Of a stretch of 64,000 bases of DNA, positions 34,083-44,150 are shown in pieces. A program made the translations under genes and the position numbers. The first letter of the stretch is position 1. Each line of letters starts with the position of its first letter. The stretch spans positions 728,712-792,711 of the forward strand of contig NZ_NIDE01000017.1 in NCBI RefSeq assembly GCF_002197845.1, read 5' to 3'. Source of the stretch: Fimbriiglobus ruber. GTDB lineage: Bacteria; Planctomycetota; Planctomycetia; Gemmatales; Gemmataceae. The notes under the pieces are model-generated. The model made no database searches, was not told where the DNA came from, and was given only the letters and a program-made list of their open reading frames with translations.

Positions 34083-37000
34083 TCACGTCGTCGTGCCCGA
34101 TTTCGGGAACCAGTCCTGGAGGGCCGTGACCGTCAGCTCGCGCTCGTTCAGCGCGCGGCACGCCTCGACGGCGGCATAGGCCGCGGACAGGGTCGTGATG
34201 CAGGTCACGCGGTGGGCGACGGCGGCGGCCCGGATCTTCCCCTCGTCGGTCGAGCTGCCGCGGCCGCTCGGCGTGTTGATGATGAGCGCGATGTCGCCGT
34301 TCTTCATTCGGTCGAGCAGGTTCGGCCGCCCCTCCTGGATCTTCGGGATTAGGTCCACCGCCACGCCGTGGCTACGGATGGCGCTCGCCGTCCCGGACGT
34401 GGCCACGATCTTGTACCCCATCTCGGCGAACTGCTTGGCGATCGGGGCGATCACCGCCTTGTCCGCCCGGGCCACGGAGATGAAGATCGTCCCTTTCGCC
34501 GGGAGCGGGGCGGACGCGGCCATTTGCGATTTGACGAACGCCATCGGCAACGACGCGTCGATCCCCATCACCTCGCCCGTCGACTTCATTTCCGGCCCGA
34601 GGATGATGTCGACCCCCGGGAACTTGTTGAACGGGAAGACGCTCTCCTTGATCGAGTAGTGCGTCGGTATCACCTCGTCTTTGACGCCCAGGTCGTCCAG
34701 CGTCGCCCCGGCCATCACCCGGGCGGCGAGCCGGGCGAGCGGGACGCCTGTCGCCTTCGACACGAACGGGATCGTCCGGCTCGCCCGCGGGTTAGCTTCC
34801 AGGATGTACACCTGCGGCGTCTCGCTCACCCCGCCGTCCGGCCGGAGCCCGGTCACGGCGAACTGGATGTTCATCAGCCCCATCACCTTGAGGGCCGCGG
34901 CGAGCTTCCGGGTCTGGACGCGGATCTCGTCGATCACCTCGGCCGGCAGGCTGTGCGGCGGGATCACGCACGCCGAGTCGCCGGAGTGGATGCCGGCCTC
35001 CTCGATGTGCTGCATCACCCCGCCGATCACCGTCCGCGTCCCGTCGCTCAGGCAGTCGACATCGACTTCGGTCGCGTTCTCCAGGAACCGGTCGAACAGC
35101 ACCGGCTTGCCGGGCGACGCCTCGGTCGCGCGGGTGATGTACCGCGAGAGGCCGTCGTCGTCGTACACGATCTCCATCGCCCGGCCGCCGAGGACGAAGC
35201 TCGGGCGGAGCAACAGCGGGTACCCGATCCCCCGGGCGACGGACCGCGCCCCCTGGAGGTCGTAGGCGATGCCGTTCGGCGGTTGCTTGAGGCCGAGGTC
35301 GTTCGCCAGTTTCGCGAACCGCTCGCGGTCCTCGGCGGTGTCGATGCTCTCGACGCTCGTGCCGATGATGTTGACGCCGTTCTTCTCCAGGGCTCGCGCA
35401 AGGTTCAGCGGGGTCTGTCCGCCGAACTGCACGATCACTCCGTCCGGCTTCATCCGGTCGTGAATGTTAAGCACGTCTTCGACGGTCAGCGGCTCGAAGA
35501 ACAGGTGGTCGCTGGTGTCGTAGTCGGTGCTCACCGTCTCCGGGTTCGAGTTCACCATGATGACTTCAAACCCGGCCGCCCGGAGCGAGAACGCGGCCTG
35601 GACGCAACAGTAGTCGAACTCGATCCCCTGGCCGATCCGGTTCGGTCCGCCGCCGAGGATCATGATCCGCGACTTGCCGGAGAACGGCAGGACTTCGTCT
35701 TCCCCCGGCACGAGCGGCGTGCCCACCCCCGGTTGACCCGTTCCAGACACACCGGCTTCGTACGTGCTGTAGTAGTACGGCGTGTACGCCTCGAACTCGG
35801 CCGCGCAGGTATCGACCGACTTGAACACGGCGATCACGCCCATCGCCTTCCGCGCCACCCGGACGTCGGTCTCGCTCGCCCCCCAGAGGTTGGCGAGTTG
35901 CCGGTCGACGAAGCCGTACTGCTTGGCCTTGAGCATGAACTCGGGCGTAACCTTATTCAGCCCGCCGACCGCCTTGAGATCGTCTTCGAACCGGACCAGT
36001 TCCTCAATGTTGCGGAGGAACCACGGGTCGATGTTGGTCCGCTGGTGGATCTCTTGCAGGGTCATCCCGTACTTGAACGCGTACCGGATGTACCAGATGC
36101 GCTCCGCGTTCGGGGTCATCAGCTTGCGGTTGACTTCGTCCGGGGTCGGTTGGTCCGGCGCTCCCCATTTGTCGCCGCGGTCGCACCCGAGGCCGAACCG
36201 GCCGACTTCCAGCCCGCGGAGGGCTTTCTGGAGCGACTCCTTGAACGTCCGCCCGATGGACATCGTCTCGCCGACCGACTTCATCTGGGTGGTCAGCGTC
36301 GGGTCGGCGTCCGGGAACTTCTCGAACGTGAACCGCGGAACCTTCGTGACCACGTAGTCGATGGTCGGCTCGAAGCTCGCGGGCGTGGTCCGGGTGATGT
36401 CGTTCTTCAGTTCGTCGAGCGTGTAGCCGACGGCGAGCTTGGCCGCGATCTTGGCGATCGGGAACCCGGTCGCCTTGGACGCCAGGGCGGACGACCGGGA
36501 GACCCGCGGGTTCATCTCGATGACGATCATCCGGCCGTCCGCCGGGTTGACGGCGAACTGGATGTTCGACCCGCCGGTCTCGACCCCGATCTCGCGGATG
36601 ATGGCCTTCGCCTGGTCCCGCATCCGCTGGTATTCCTTGTCGCTCAACGTCTGGATCGGGGCGACGGTGATGCTGTCCCCGGTGTGGACGCCCATCGGGT
36701 CGAGGTTTTCGATCGAGCAGACGATGATGACGTTGTCCGCCTTGTCGCGGATCACTTCCAGCTCGTATTCCTTCCAGCCAATGACCGATTCCTCGATCAG
36801 CACCTCGGTGGTCGGGCTGAGTTCGAGCCCGCGGGAGACGATCTGGATGAACTCCTCGCGGTTGTACGCGATCCCGCCCCCGGTCCCGCCCATCGTGAAG
36901 CTGGGCCGCAGGACGCACGGCAGGCCGACGAGGTCGAGAATCTGGAACGCGTCCGCGAGCGACCGGGCGACGCCGCTCTGCGGCACGTCGACCCCGATCT

Positions 37001-37412
37001 TGAGAACCGCGTCTTTGAACTTCTGGCGGTCTTCCGCCTTGTCGATCACGTCGGCCCGGGCGCCGATCATTTCGACGTTGTACTTCTGCAGGATGCCCCG
37101 CTTCCATAGCTCCATCGCCGTGTTCAGGGCCGTCTGGCCGCCGAGGGTCGGCAGCAGGACGTCCGGCTTTTCCTTGATGATGATCTTTTCGACGACCTGC
37201 CAGGTGATCGGCTCGATGTACGTCCGGTCGGCCGTCTCCGGGTCGGTCATGATCGTGGCCGGGTTCGAGTTGACCAGGACGACCTGGTACCCCTCTTCCC
37301 GCAGGGCTTTGCACGCCTGCGTCCCGGAGTAGTCGAACTCGCACGCCTGCCCGATCACGATGGGACCGGAGCCGATGAGGAGAATTTTCTTGATGTCGGT
37401 GCGCTTCGGCAT
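34083..37412 (-). CDS. carB: Carbamoyl-phosphate synthase large subunit
   Basis: A 1109-residue synthetase subunit that makes carbamoyl phosphate for arginine and pyrimidine synthesis. It has the N-terminal [17 protein letters not shown] nucleotide-site motif, two ATP-grasp halves ([16 protein letters not shown] and [16 protein letters not shown]), [18 protein letters not shown], and [18 protein letters not shown] for the C-terminal MGS-like allosteric domain. Start ATG 37412 gives [17 protein letters not shown], the family N-terminus; the frame is open 16 codons upstream. carA is not in this window, so the subunits are not adjacent. Confidence 0.97.
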   Translation of the reverse strand: MPKRTDIKKILLIGSGPIVIGQACEFDYSGTQACKALREEGYQVVLVNSNPATIMTDPETADRTYIEPITWQVVEKIIIKEKPDVLLPTLGGQTALNTAMELWKRGILQKYNVEMIGARADVIDKAEDRQKFKDAVLKIGVDVPQSGVARSLADAFQILDLVGLPCVLRPSFTMGGTGGGIAYNREEFIQIVSRGLELSPTTEVLIEESVIGWKEYELEVIRDKADNVIIVCSIENLDPMGVHTGDSITVAPIQTLSDKEYQRMRDQAKAIIREIGVETGGSNIQFAVNPADGRMIVIEMNPRVSRSSALASKATGFPIAKIAAKLAVGYTLDELKNDITRTTPASFEPTIDYVVTKVPRFTFEKFPDADPTLTTQMKSVGETMSIGRTFKESLQKALRGLEVGRFGLGCDRGDKWGAPDQPTPDEVNRKLMTPNAERIWYIRYAFKYGMTLQEIHQRTNIDPWFLRNIEELVRFEDDLKAVGGLNKVTPEFMLKAKQYGFVDRQLANLWGASETDVRVARKAMGVIAVFKSVDTCAAEFEAYTPYYYSTYEAGVSGTGQPGVGTPLVPGEDEVLPFSGKSRIMILGGGPNRIGQGIEFDYCCVQAAFSLRAAGFEVIMVNSNPETVSTDYDTSDHLFFEPLTVEDVLNIHDRMKPDGVIVQFGGQTPLNLARALEKNGVNIIGTSVESIDTAEDRERFAKLANDLGLKQPPNGIAYDLQGARSVARGIGYPLLLRPSFVLGGRAMEIVYDDDGLSRYITRATEASPGKPVLFDRFLENATEVDVDCLSDGTRTVIGGVMQHIEEAGIHSGDSACVIPPHSLPAEVIDEIRVQTRKLAAALKVMGLMNIQFAVTGLRPDGGVSETPQVYILEANPRASRTIPFVSKATGVPLARLAARVMAGATLDDLGVKDEVIPTHYSIKESVFPFNKFPGVDIILGPEMKSTGEVMGIDASLPMAFVKSQMAASAPLPAKGTIFISVARADKAVIAPIAKQFAEMGYKIVATSGTASAIRSHGVAVDLIPKIQEGRPNLLDRMKNGDIALIINTPSGRGSSTDEGKIRAAAVAHRVTCITTLSAAYAAVEACRALNERELTVTALQDWFPKSGTTT

Positions 37413-38003
37413 GGTACAGGCGTCAGGTCCATAAGGGAGGATGCGGCGCAAATCCCGCATATCTTATGACCACCCGCCGAACCGCCAACCGCTATGCGTT
37501 GCCGCGAACGCTTTTCGCGTCGAGAGATGTGGACTAACCGATCGTTGTGACGCAGCTCACGCACGGGGTGGAGTCTTGGGGCTCTGCCCCAAACCCCGCC
37601 GGAGGGCCGGGGGCCCTCCGGACCTCCCCACCTGCTCCCGATCAGTGGGGCGATCCCAAAGCGGATCACCCCACTGATCGCTCGCGGGACCGTTTGTTGA
37701 CCCAACGGGAACCGAGCGAACAGTCGATGTCTTCCCGCCGCAATCAACCCCGGCCCCTGCGAGCGACACGCGGAAGAATCCGCTCTAGGATTCTTCCGCG
37801 TGTCGGGAGCAAGTGGGGAGGTCCGGAGGGCCCCCCGGCCCTCCGGCGGGGTTTGGGGCAGAGCCCCAAGACTCCCACTCCCGATGACCAGGCCGCGAAA
37901 AGCCGGTAGTTGTGCGAGGCGACAGCGGTGCCCATAATGGCTAAAGCTCACCCCGCGGCTGTCGACAGCTTCTTCCCATTAACCGCGCCGAACGCCCCTC
38001 CCC
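37413..38003. other. Intergenic region dominated by a composite palindromic element
   Basis: About 590 bases between carB (minus) and the DUF1592 gene (plus). The centre, 37571-37874, is the family C element. The flanks should hold the two divergent promoters, but I see no clear consensus. No gene is seen. Confidence 0.6.
37571..37874. repeat. Composite palindromic element, family C
   Basis: Outer arms at 37571-37641 and 37803-37874 are reverse complements with one substitution and one extra base; each contains GGGGCTCTGCCCC and a GGAGGGCC-type core. Between them lie two more hairpins: 37639-37650 with 37669-37680 (CGATCAGTGGGG), and 37764-37781 with 37788-37805 (CGACACGCGGAAGAATCC). The nested layout suggests a small non-autonomous mobile element or a structured RNA. 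Confidence 0.85.
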
Positions 38004-40406
38004 ATGTTTGCGTCACGCCACTCCTTCGTACTCGTTTTCGCCTGGGCCGCCAGTGTGGCCACGGCCGGACCACCGTACTTAGCCCCCAAGGCCTTCGACG
38101 AACGGCTCCGTCCGCTTCTCGACAAGTTCTGCGTCGATTGTCACGGGCCGGATCGGGAGAAAGGCGGCTTCCGCGCCGACCGGTTGACCGCGAACTTCAC
38201 CGACCCGGCCAACCGGGAGCGCTGGCTGGCGGCGGTCAAGCGCACCCGGGCCGGGGAAATGCCCCCGAAGGGGAAGCCCCGGCCGACCGAGGCCGAGTTC
38301 CGCTCCCTGGCCGAATGGGTGGACGCGACCGAGGCGGTGCGACGTGCCGCCCACGGGCGTGTCGCCCTGCGCCGCCTCAACCGGACCGAGTACGAGAACA
38401 CCGTCCGCCACTTGCTCGGCGTCGACCTCGATCTGAAAGAACTGTTGCCGCCCGACTCGTCCGCGAACGGCTTTGACACCAACAGCAGCGCCCAGCACAC
38501 CTCGTCGTTCCTGTTGGACCGCTACCTGGACGCGGCCGACGCCGCCCTGAACGTCGCCATCGCCAACAGCCCGAAGCCGCCGCCGCTGTTCAAGAAGCGG
38601 CTCAGCCTGAAAGACGAGCGGCACGTCAAAGTCGCCGACGAGAACGTGTTCCGCAAGACCGACGACGCCCTGGTGATGTTCAGCTCGTCGCACTGGCAGG
38701 CGATCACGCTCGGCCAGTTCTACCCGCCACACCGCGGCAAGTACCGCTTCCGCCTCTCGGTGTTCGGCTTTCAAAGTGGGGATAAGCCCGTCACCTTTCG
38801 CGTGGACGGCGGCCCGCTGCTCATGGGCACCAAGGATCACCTGGTCGGCTATTTCGACGCCCCGCCGGGCAAGCCGGCCGTGATCGAGTTCACCGACCAC
38901 CTGGAAGCCCGTAGCTCGATCCGCATCCTTCCGTATGGGCTCCCACCGTCCCGGGATGTCCACAAAATCGGGGCGGATAAGTACGACGGCCCGGGGTTGG
39001 CCGTGCAGTGGATAGAAGTCGAGGGGCCGCTCCACGATACCTGGCCGCCCGAAACGCACCGCCGCCTTTTCGGTGAACTCTCGCAAGTTAAGGTTCCCGG
39101 CTACAACGCGCCCGACCGCGTCGAAGTGACATCCTCGAACCCGGCTGCCGACGCCGAGCGGATCATCCGCAACTTTACCCACCGGGCGTTCCGCCGGCCG
39201 GTGTCCGACGCCGACGTGAAGCCCTTCGTCGACCTGGCGAAAGGGCGGCTGGCCGAGAAGTATTCGTTCGAGCAGGCGGTACGGGCCGCGTTGAAGGGCG
39301 TACTGGTGTCGCCCAAGTTTCAATTCTTGCGGGAGGAACCGGGCCGCCTGGACGACTTCGCACTCGCGTCCCGCCTCTCTTACTTCCTCTGGAGTACCGC
39401 CCCCGACGAGGAACTGATCGCCCTCGCCGCCCGAAAGGAACTGGGCCGCCCGGACATCCTCCGGGGACAGGTCGAGCGGTTGCTCAAAAGCCCGAGGGCG
39501 GCGGCGTTCACGGAGAACTTCGTCGGCCAGTGGCTCGGCCTGCGGGACATCGACTTCACCGAGCCGAGCTACCTCATCTACCCCGAGTTCGACCACCTGC
39601 TGAAAGTGTCGATGGTTCGTGAGACAGAACTGTTCTTCGCCGAAGTGCTGACAGCCGACTTGAGCCTCACCAACTTCGTGGCGTCAGACTTCTCGATGTT
39701 GAACGGGCGGCTGGCAAAGCACTACGGCATCCCGGGCGTGGACGGGTGGGAGTTCCGCAAGGTGTCGCTGCCGAAAGACAGCCACCGCGGCGGTCTGCTG
39801 ACGATGGCGAGCGTTCTCAAAGTGACGGCCAACGGCACCAGCACCAGCCCGGTGGTCCGCGGGTCGTGGGTGATGGACCGCATCCTCGGCACCCCGCCGC
39901 CGAAACCCCCGCCGGACGTTCCAGCCGTCGAGCCTGACATCCGCGGGGCGACCACGATCCGCGCACAACTGGCGAAGCACCGGGCGTCCGCCGCCTGTGC
40001 CTCCTGCCACGCGAAGATCGACCCGCCCGGCTTCGCGCTGGAGAGCTTCGACGTGATCGGCGGCTACCGCGAACACTACCGCACGACCGGCCTGGGCAAG
40101 CCGGTGACGCGCGACGGCAAGCGGATGCCATACCTGCAGGGACCGGTCATTGACCCCAGCGACGTGATGCCGGACGGCGCCCGGTTCGCGAATGCCGACG
40201 AATTAAAAAAACTGCTTTTGCGAGACAAGGACCAGATCGCCCGGTCTCTGATCGAGAAGGTGGTCACTTACGGCACCGGCGGCCCGCCCGAGGCAGTGGA
40301 CCGGGCAGAAGTGGATGCAATCCTCGACCGCGTTCGGGGCAAGAACTACGGCTTCCAGACGCTCGTGCATGAAGTGGTGCAGAGCAAGCTGTTTCGCGAG
40401 AAGTAA
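38004..40406 (+). CDS. DUF1592-family exported planctomycete cytochrome c-like protein
   Basis: An 800-residue protein of the planctomycete PSCyt/DUF1587-DUF1595-DUF1592-DUF1588-DUF1585 architecture. After a signal peptide (MFASRHSFVLVFAWAASVAT) comes a haem site CVDCH at residues 43-47, then LRRLNRTEYENTVRHLLGVD (DUF1587), RIIRNFTHRAFRRPVSDADV (DUF1595), LASRLSYFLWSTAPDEEL (DUF1592), HRGGLLTMASVLKVTANGTS (DUF1588) and a second CASCH in CASCHAKIDPPGFALESFD, ending in the DUF1585 region. These proteins occur next to DUF1552 proteins, as here. Function unknown; an envelope redox or polymer-degrading role has been proposed in general terms. Confidence 0.93.
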   Translation: MFASRHSFVLVFAWAASVATAGPPYLAPKAFDERLRPLLDKFCVDCHGPDREKGGFRADRLTANFTDPANRERWLAAVKRTRAGEMPPKGKPRPTEAEFRSLAEWVDATEAVRRAAHGRVALRRLNRTEYENTVRHLLGVDLDLKELLPPDSSANGFDTNSSAQHTSSFLLDRYLDAADAALNVAIANSPKPPPLFKKRLSLKDERHVKVADENVFRKTDDALVMFSSSHWQAITLGQFYPPHRGKYRFRLSVFGFQSGDKPVTFRVDGGPLLMGTKDHLVGYFDAPPGKPAVIEFTDHLEARSSIRILPYGLPPSRDVHKIGADKYDGPGLAVQWIEVEGPLHDTWPPETHRRLFGELSQVKVPGYNAPDRVEVTSSNPAADAERIIRNFTHRAFRRPVSDADVKPFVDLAKGRLAEKYSFEQAVRAALKGVLVSPKFQFLREEPGRLDDFALASRLSYFLWSTAPDEELIALAARKELGRPDILRGQVERLLKSPRAAAFTENFVGQWLGLRDIDFTEPSYLIYPEFDHLLKVSMVRETELFFAEVLTADLSLTNFVASDFSMLNGRLAKHYGIPGVDGWEFRKVSLPKDSHRGGLLTMASVLKVTANGTSTSPVVRGSWVMDRILGTPPPKPPPDVPAVEPDIRGATTIRAQLAKHRASAACASCHAKIDPPGFALESFDVIGGYREHYRTTGLGKPVTRDGKRMPYLQGPVIDPSDVMPDGARFANADELKKLLLRDKDQIARSLIEKVVTYGTGGPPEAVDRAEVDAILDRVRGKNYGFQTLVHEVVQSKLFREK

Positions 40407-40440
40407 GGCGACGGCGATAATTGACCTCCCCACGACCTTG

Positions 40441-40592
40441 ATTCTTCAGTCCAAAGGCTCGATTTTTCAGTCCGAAGGACTGGTGGTTCTCAGACCAGGG
40501 CAACGCCCTGGGAACCTCTGAATCCTCTGGTCTCCGTCTGACCCAGGGCGTTGCCCTGGGCTGAGAACCACCAGTCCTTCGGACTGAAAAAT
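40441..40592. repeat. Palindromic repeat, family B (copy 2)
   Basis: The element has TTCAGTCCGAAGGACTGGTG, then CCAGGGCAACGCCCTGGG, then CCCAGGGCGTTGCCCTGGGC and CCAGTCCTTCGGACTGAA. The core is the same as at 14837-14965. It lies between the DUF1592 gene and the 103-aa gene, inside what otherwise looks like one transcription unit. Confidence 0.9.
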
Positions 40593-40646
40593 TCCCGTAC
40601 AGTCTTCGACAAACGTGGGTCGGTTTTCTCCTCACCACACGTGTGA

Positions 40647-40958
40647 ATGATAACAACGAGAACCAAGCGTATGGCCGTTCAGAGAGTAAACACGCCGGAA
40701 GCCAATGGCTGCGGTACGACCCGTTTGGAAACGGGCGCGGTTCAGTTCGGCGACGACTGGCCTGGCTTGTTTGTCCGCGGTGACAACGCAATTTCTCTGG
40801 CCGGTTACATCGACTACATTCTCCCTCATCTTCAAGCGATCCTTGACGGCCGTGCGCCTCTGCCGCTCAAGGAGTTCGATCTCGATCACATCGACATGGC
40901 TGTCGGTGCGTTATCGGGAATCCGCCGGATCATTTACGAAGAGGTTCAGTGCCCATGA
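40647..40958 (+). CDS. Small uncharacterised protein coupled to DUF1552 gene
   Basis: A 103-residue protein with no recognised family. The sequence looks protein-like: AVQFGDDWPGLFVRGDNAIS, GYIDYILPHLQAILDGRA, FDLDHIDMAVGALSGIRRII. There is no signal peptide. The stop TGA (40956-40958) overlaps the ATG of the next gene (40955-40957), an ATGA arrangement typical of translational coupling. That overlap supports it as a real gene working with the DUF1552 protein. A start at ATG 40671 is also possible. Confidence 0.65.
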   Translation: MITTRTKRMAVQRVNTPEANGCGTTRLETGAVQFGDDWPGLFVRGDNAISLAGYIDYILPHLQAILDGRAPLPLKEFDLDHIDMAVGALSGIRRIIYEEVQCP

Positions 40959-42214
40959 CTCCCACCCGCCGCAAGTTCTTGAAGGCCGCCGGCGTGACCC
41001 TCGCGCTTCCTGCACTCGAAGCGTTCGCGCCCGCCGGCACAGGAACCGCCGGACCCCCCCGCCGAGCGGTCTTCATTTGCGCCCCGCTCGGACTGCATGC
41101 GCCGTTCTTCTTTCCTGAAAAGGCCGGCAAGGACTACGCCCTGACGCCGTACCTGGAGCCGCTGAAAGACCTCCGCGCGGATTTCACCGTCGTTTCGGGA
41201 CTCGCCCACCCGGACATCGGGCCGTCGCACGACTCGGGCTACAGCTTCCTGACGGCCGCCCCGTACCCCGAGCGGCGGGCGGGGTTCCGCAACAGTATCT
41301 CGGTCGACCAGCTTGCGGCCGAGTACATCGGCGGCGAGACCCGGTTCGCGAGCCTGCCGCTTTCAGCCGAAGGGTTTGGACTGTCGTGGACGCGCAGCGG
41401 CGCCCTCGTGCCGTCCGACCTGTTTCCCAGTCGGGTGTTCGCCCGACTCTTCCTGGAGGGCCGCCCGGACGAGGTACGAGATCAGGTTCGCCGCCTCCGC
41501 GACGGACGGAGCATCCTCGACGCGGTCGGCGACCAGGCGAAGGGCATGCAGCCTGCTCTCGGAGCCGACGACCGGGAAAAATTGGACGAATACTTCACCA
41601 GTGTTCGGGAACTGGAGAAGCGCCTGGCCCGGTCCGAGGAGTGGTCGAAGAAGCCGAAGCCGAAGGTGGACGCGAAACCCCCGCAGGACGTTCCCAGCCC
41701 GTCAGACCTCGTGGGCAAAACAAAGGCTCTGTTAGATCTGGTTCACCTGGCGATCCAGACCGACTCGACGCGGCTGATCACGATGCTGCTGCTCGGGACA
41801 AGTCTTGTTCCCCCGATCCCCGGCGTGTCGTTCGGCCACCACGACCTGTCGCACCACGGCCAGGATCCGACGAAGATCGCCCAGTTACGGGCGGTCGAGT
41901 TGGCTCAGATGAAGGTCGTCGCCGACTTCCTGGCGAAGCTCAAGGCGACCAAGGAAGACGCGAGTAACCTCCTCGACCGGACGGCAGTATTCTTCAGCAG
42001 CAACCTGGGGAACGCGGCCACGCACGGGGTCAAGAACCTCCCGGTGTTACTGGCGGGTGGCGGGTTCCGGCACGGCCAGCACCTGGCGTTCGAGCCGAAT
42101 CACGCCCCGCCGCTGAGCAATCTGTTCGTCTCCATGCTCCAACGGCTCGACGTGCCGGCGGACAAGTTCGGATCGAGTACGGGCACCTTGACGGGTCTGG
42201 AACGGGTCGGCTGA
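40955..42214 (+). CDS. DUF1552-family exported planctomycete protein
   Basis: A 419-residue protein with a twin-arginine-like signal (TPTRRKFLKAAGVTLALPAL). The DUF1552 pattern is clear: RAVFICAPLGLHAPFFFPEK, HPDIGPSHDSGYSFLTAA, FRNSISVDQLAAEYIGGET, the acidic 'DDREKLDEYFTSVRELEKRL' helix, and ITMLLLGTSLVPPIPGVSFG with HHDLSHHGQDP, ending in RTAVFFSSNLGNAATHGVKN. The family is distantly related to DUF1501 and usually pairs with DUF1592 proteins, as it does here. ATG 40955 is preferred to the GTG at 40949 because of the overlap with the 103-aa gene. Confidence 0.92.
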   Translation: MTPTRRKFLKAAGVTLALPALEAFAPAGTGTAGPPRRAVFICAPLGLHAPFFFPEKAGKDYALTPYLEPLKDLRADFTVVSGLAHPDIGPSHDSGYSFLTAAPYPERRAGFRNSISVDQLAAEYIGGETRFASLPLSAEGFGLSWTRSGALVPSDLFPSRVFARLFLEGRPDEVRDQVRRLRDGRSILDAVGDQAKGMQPALGADDREKLDEYFTSVRELEKRLARSEEWSKKPKPKVDAKPPQDVPSPSDLVGKTKALLDLVHLAIQTDSTRLITMLLLGTSLVPPIPGVSFGHHDLSHHGQDPTKIAQLRAVELAQMKVVADFLAKLKATKEDASNLLDRTAVFFSSNLGNAATHGVKNLPVLLAGGGFRHGQHLAFEPNHAPPLSNLFVSMLQRLDVPADKFGSSTGTLTGLERVG

Positions 42215-42251
42215 CGATAGCAGGGGCCAACGTTTCGGCCGCCCCCGGCTG

Positions 42252-42850
42252 ATGGCCGTGACCATCAAGCGCCATCACTCGGCCGATTACCACGCCTGGC
42301 CCGAGCCGTTGCGTGGGCGCTATACGCCGGCGCAATCCCAACTGTTTGCCAGTAAGGGGCTGTCGGCGGAGGACCGCATCAAGAACCGGCAACAGCGCGC
42401 GGAAGATTTGCACGAGTTGGCCGATCGATTCGCCGATCATTTGGCGTTGCGGGGTCGTCCGAGTTATCGGGCGATGGTGACGGTGTTCGGGCAACAATGC
42501 GAGTTCATCGACGCCGAGGTGCGGGTGCGTGCCAAGACGGGCGGGGCTTGTGTGCAGAATCTATCCGATCCCGAAGCCACATACGACCACGTCAAGGGGC
42601 CGGGTTACAAGGTGCCGTTGTCGGAGACCTGCTCCGAGGACAATGCGGCGCAACTGATCGTTGCGGCCTTGCCGCAAACGGCGGCGGACGCGGATGCCAA
42701 CGCCTTGGGAGAGAGACTCGACGACCTGAAAAAGAAGGTGCGTTTGCCGGATACGATGCTGGTGGATACGGCGTATGGCGGCGACGAGAATGTTCAGAAA
42801 GCCGCAACCCGGGGAGTCGATCTGGTGAGTCCGGTAGCTGGGACGAAAGT
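42252..42850 (+). pseudogene. Truncated DDE transposase remnant
   Basis: The frame encodes a transposase fragment with HLALRGRPSYRAMVTVFGQQ, NLSDPEATYDHVKGPGYKV (catalytic Asp region), LPQTAADADANALGERLDDL and LPDTMLVDTAYGGDENV (second Asp region). This matches IS1182/ISNCY-like transposases, but the N-terminal third and the final Glu region are missing. After about 42850 the frame becomes Arg/Ser-rich nonsense to 43091, while another frame carries PALFDLLDPDSFDLALFDHA (to about 43045), which I cannot assign. So it is broken at both ends. Confidence 0.7.
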
Positions 42851-43160
42851 TCCCTGCTCTCACCGGCGTTGTTCGACCTGCTCGACCCCGACTCCTTCGA
42901 CCTGGCGTTGTTCGACCACGCCCGGACCTATCCCAGCCGCGCGGAAGCCCTCGCCGCACTCTCGGGCGCGTGCCTTCGCCTGGCGGGCCAGGAATCGCCG
43001 GGGAAGTTCCGTCGATCAGGCTGGCCGATGGTCTATTATTTCTAACAAGTCTGCCGACGACGCGACGAAGAATTTCGGAGCCCAGTATTGAATCGGGCCG
43101 TCGAATCCGTGATACTTTAGCCCCGTCTCCCATACTCCGCTACCAGTGAGATGTGGCACA

Positions 43161-44150
43161 ATGTTATCACGATCTTGGTTACTTCTGGGACTGATATTGG
43201 GTGGACTGGCGACCTGCCGGGGGTCGTCCATCGCCCAGCAACCGCCGCAGCTGACCCAGCGGCAGCAACAACTGATCGCCTCGATCCACTGGCAGCACGG
43301 GCCGTGCGAGGCGAAACTCGGCTCGGTCGCCACCATCAAAGTACCGGACGGCTATCAGTTTACCGACGGCCAGGGGGCTCGCGCGTATCAGGAAATGGCG
43401 GCGCAGCCCCCGAATCCGAAAGTCCTGGGTATGCTCCTGCCCTCCGGTGACAAAGATCAATGGAGTGTCTTCTTCAGTTATGACGACATGGGGTATGTGA
43501 AGGACGACGAGAAGGACACTATCGACGCGGACGGCATCCTGGAAAACATCAAGGCCGGGACCGAAGAATCGAACAAATATCGGGTCTCGCACGGCGGCTC
43601 GCCGATGCACGTTGTCGGCTGGGAGGAGAAGCCGTCGTACAGCTCCCAGACGCACCGCCTGACCTGGGCGCTCCGCGCGAACGATAAGGACGGCGACATT
43701 ATCAACTACAACTCCCGCATTCTTGGACGCGGCGGGGTGATGAGCGCGAACCTCGTCGTCGACCCCACCGAGTTGCAGACGACGCTCCCCACGTACCTCA
43801 CGCTGCTGGAAGGGTTTAAATTCGTGCCCGGCCAAACCCACGCCGACTGGCGGCAGGGCGACAAGGTCGCCGAGTACGGGCTCTCGGCCCTGGTCGCGGG
43901 CGGCGCCTTGGCCGTGGCGGCCAAGACCGGGCTCCTCGGCAAGTTGCTCAAGCCGCTGCTCATCGGCGGCGCCTTGCTGCTGGGCGCGCTGGCCAAGGCG
44001 TTCCGGTGGATTACTGGGCGGAAGCCCGCGACGGAGGACGGCACGAACCCGAACCTCGAATCGCAAAGCCCGCCGGCCCCCGCCAGCGTGCCCGAAGCCA
44101 CGAGTCCGAGCCCCGATAAGCCGGCACCAGAGAGCCCCCCGACCCCCTGA
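43161..44150 (+). CDS. DUF2167-family membrane protein
   Basis: A 329-residue protein. ATG 43161 gives a signal peptide (LLLGLILGGLATCRGSSIAQ). The body matches DUF2167: GSVATIKVPDGYQFTDGQGA, LGMLLPSGDKDQWSVFFSYD, MGYVKDDEKDTIDADGILE and VVGWEEKPSYSSQTHRLTWA. Toward the C-terminus lie hydrophobic stretches (GLSALVAGGALAVAAKTGLL, PLLIGGALLLGALAKAFRW) and a Pro/Ser-rich tail. Its TGA (44148-44150) overlaps the ATG of the next gene by one base, suggesting coupling. Function unknown. Confidence 0.85.
   Translation: MLSRSWLLLGLILGGLATCRGSSIAQQPPQLTQRQQQLIASIHWQHGPCEAKLGSVATIKVPDGYQFTDGQGARAYQEMAAQPPNPKVLGMLLPSGDKDQWSVFFSYDDMGYVKDDEKDTIDADGILENIKAGTEESNKYRVSHGGSPMHVVGWEEKPSYSSQTHRLTWALRANDKDGDIINYNSRILGRGGVMSANLVVDPTELQTTLPTYLTLLEGFKFVPGQTHADWRQGDKVAEYGLSALVAGGALAVAAKTGLLGKLLKPLLIGGALLLGALAKAFRWITGRKPATEDGTNPNLESQSPPAPASVPEATSPSPDKPAPESPPTP

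Noticed and set aside
34368-37109. 913-codon open frame on the plus strand over carB
   Set aside because: Mirror of carB codon bias; Arg/Asp/Pro-rich without any domain.
38079-39596. 505-codon minus frame over the DUF1592 gene
   Set aside because: Antisense shadow of a clearly identified gene.
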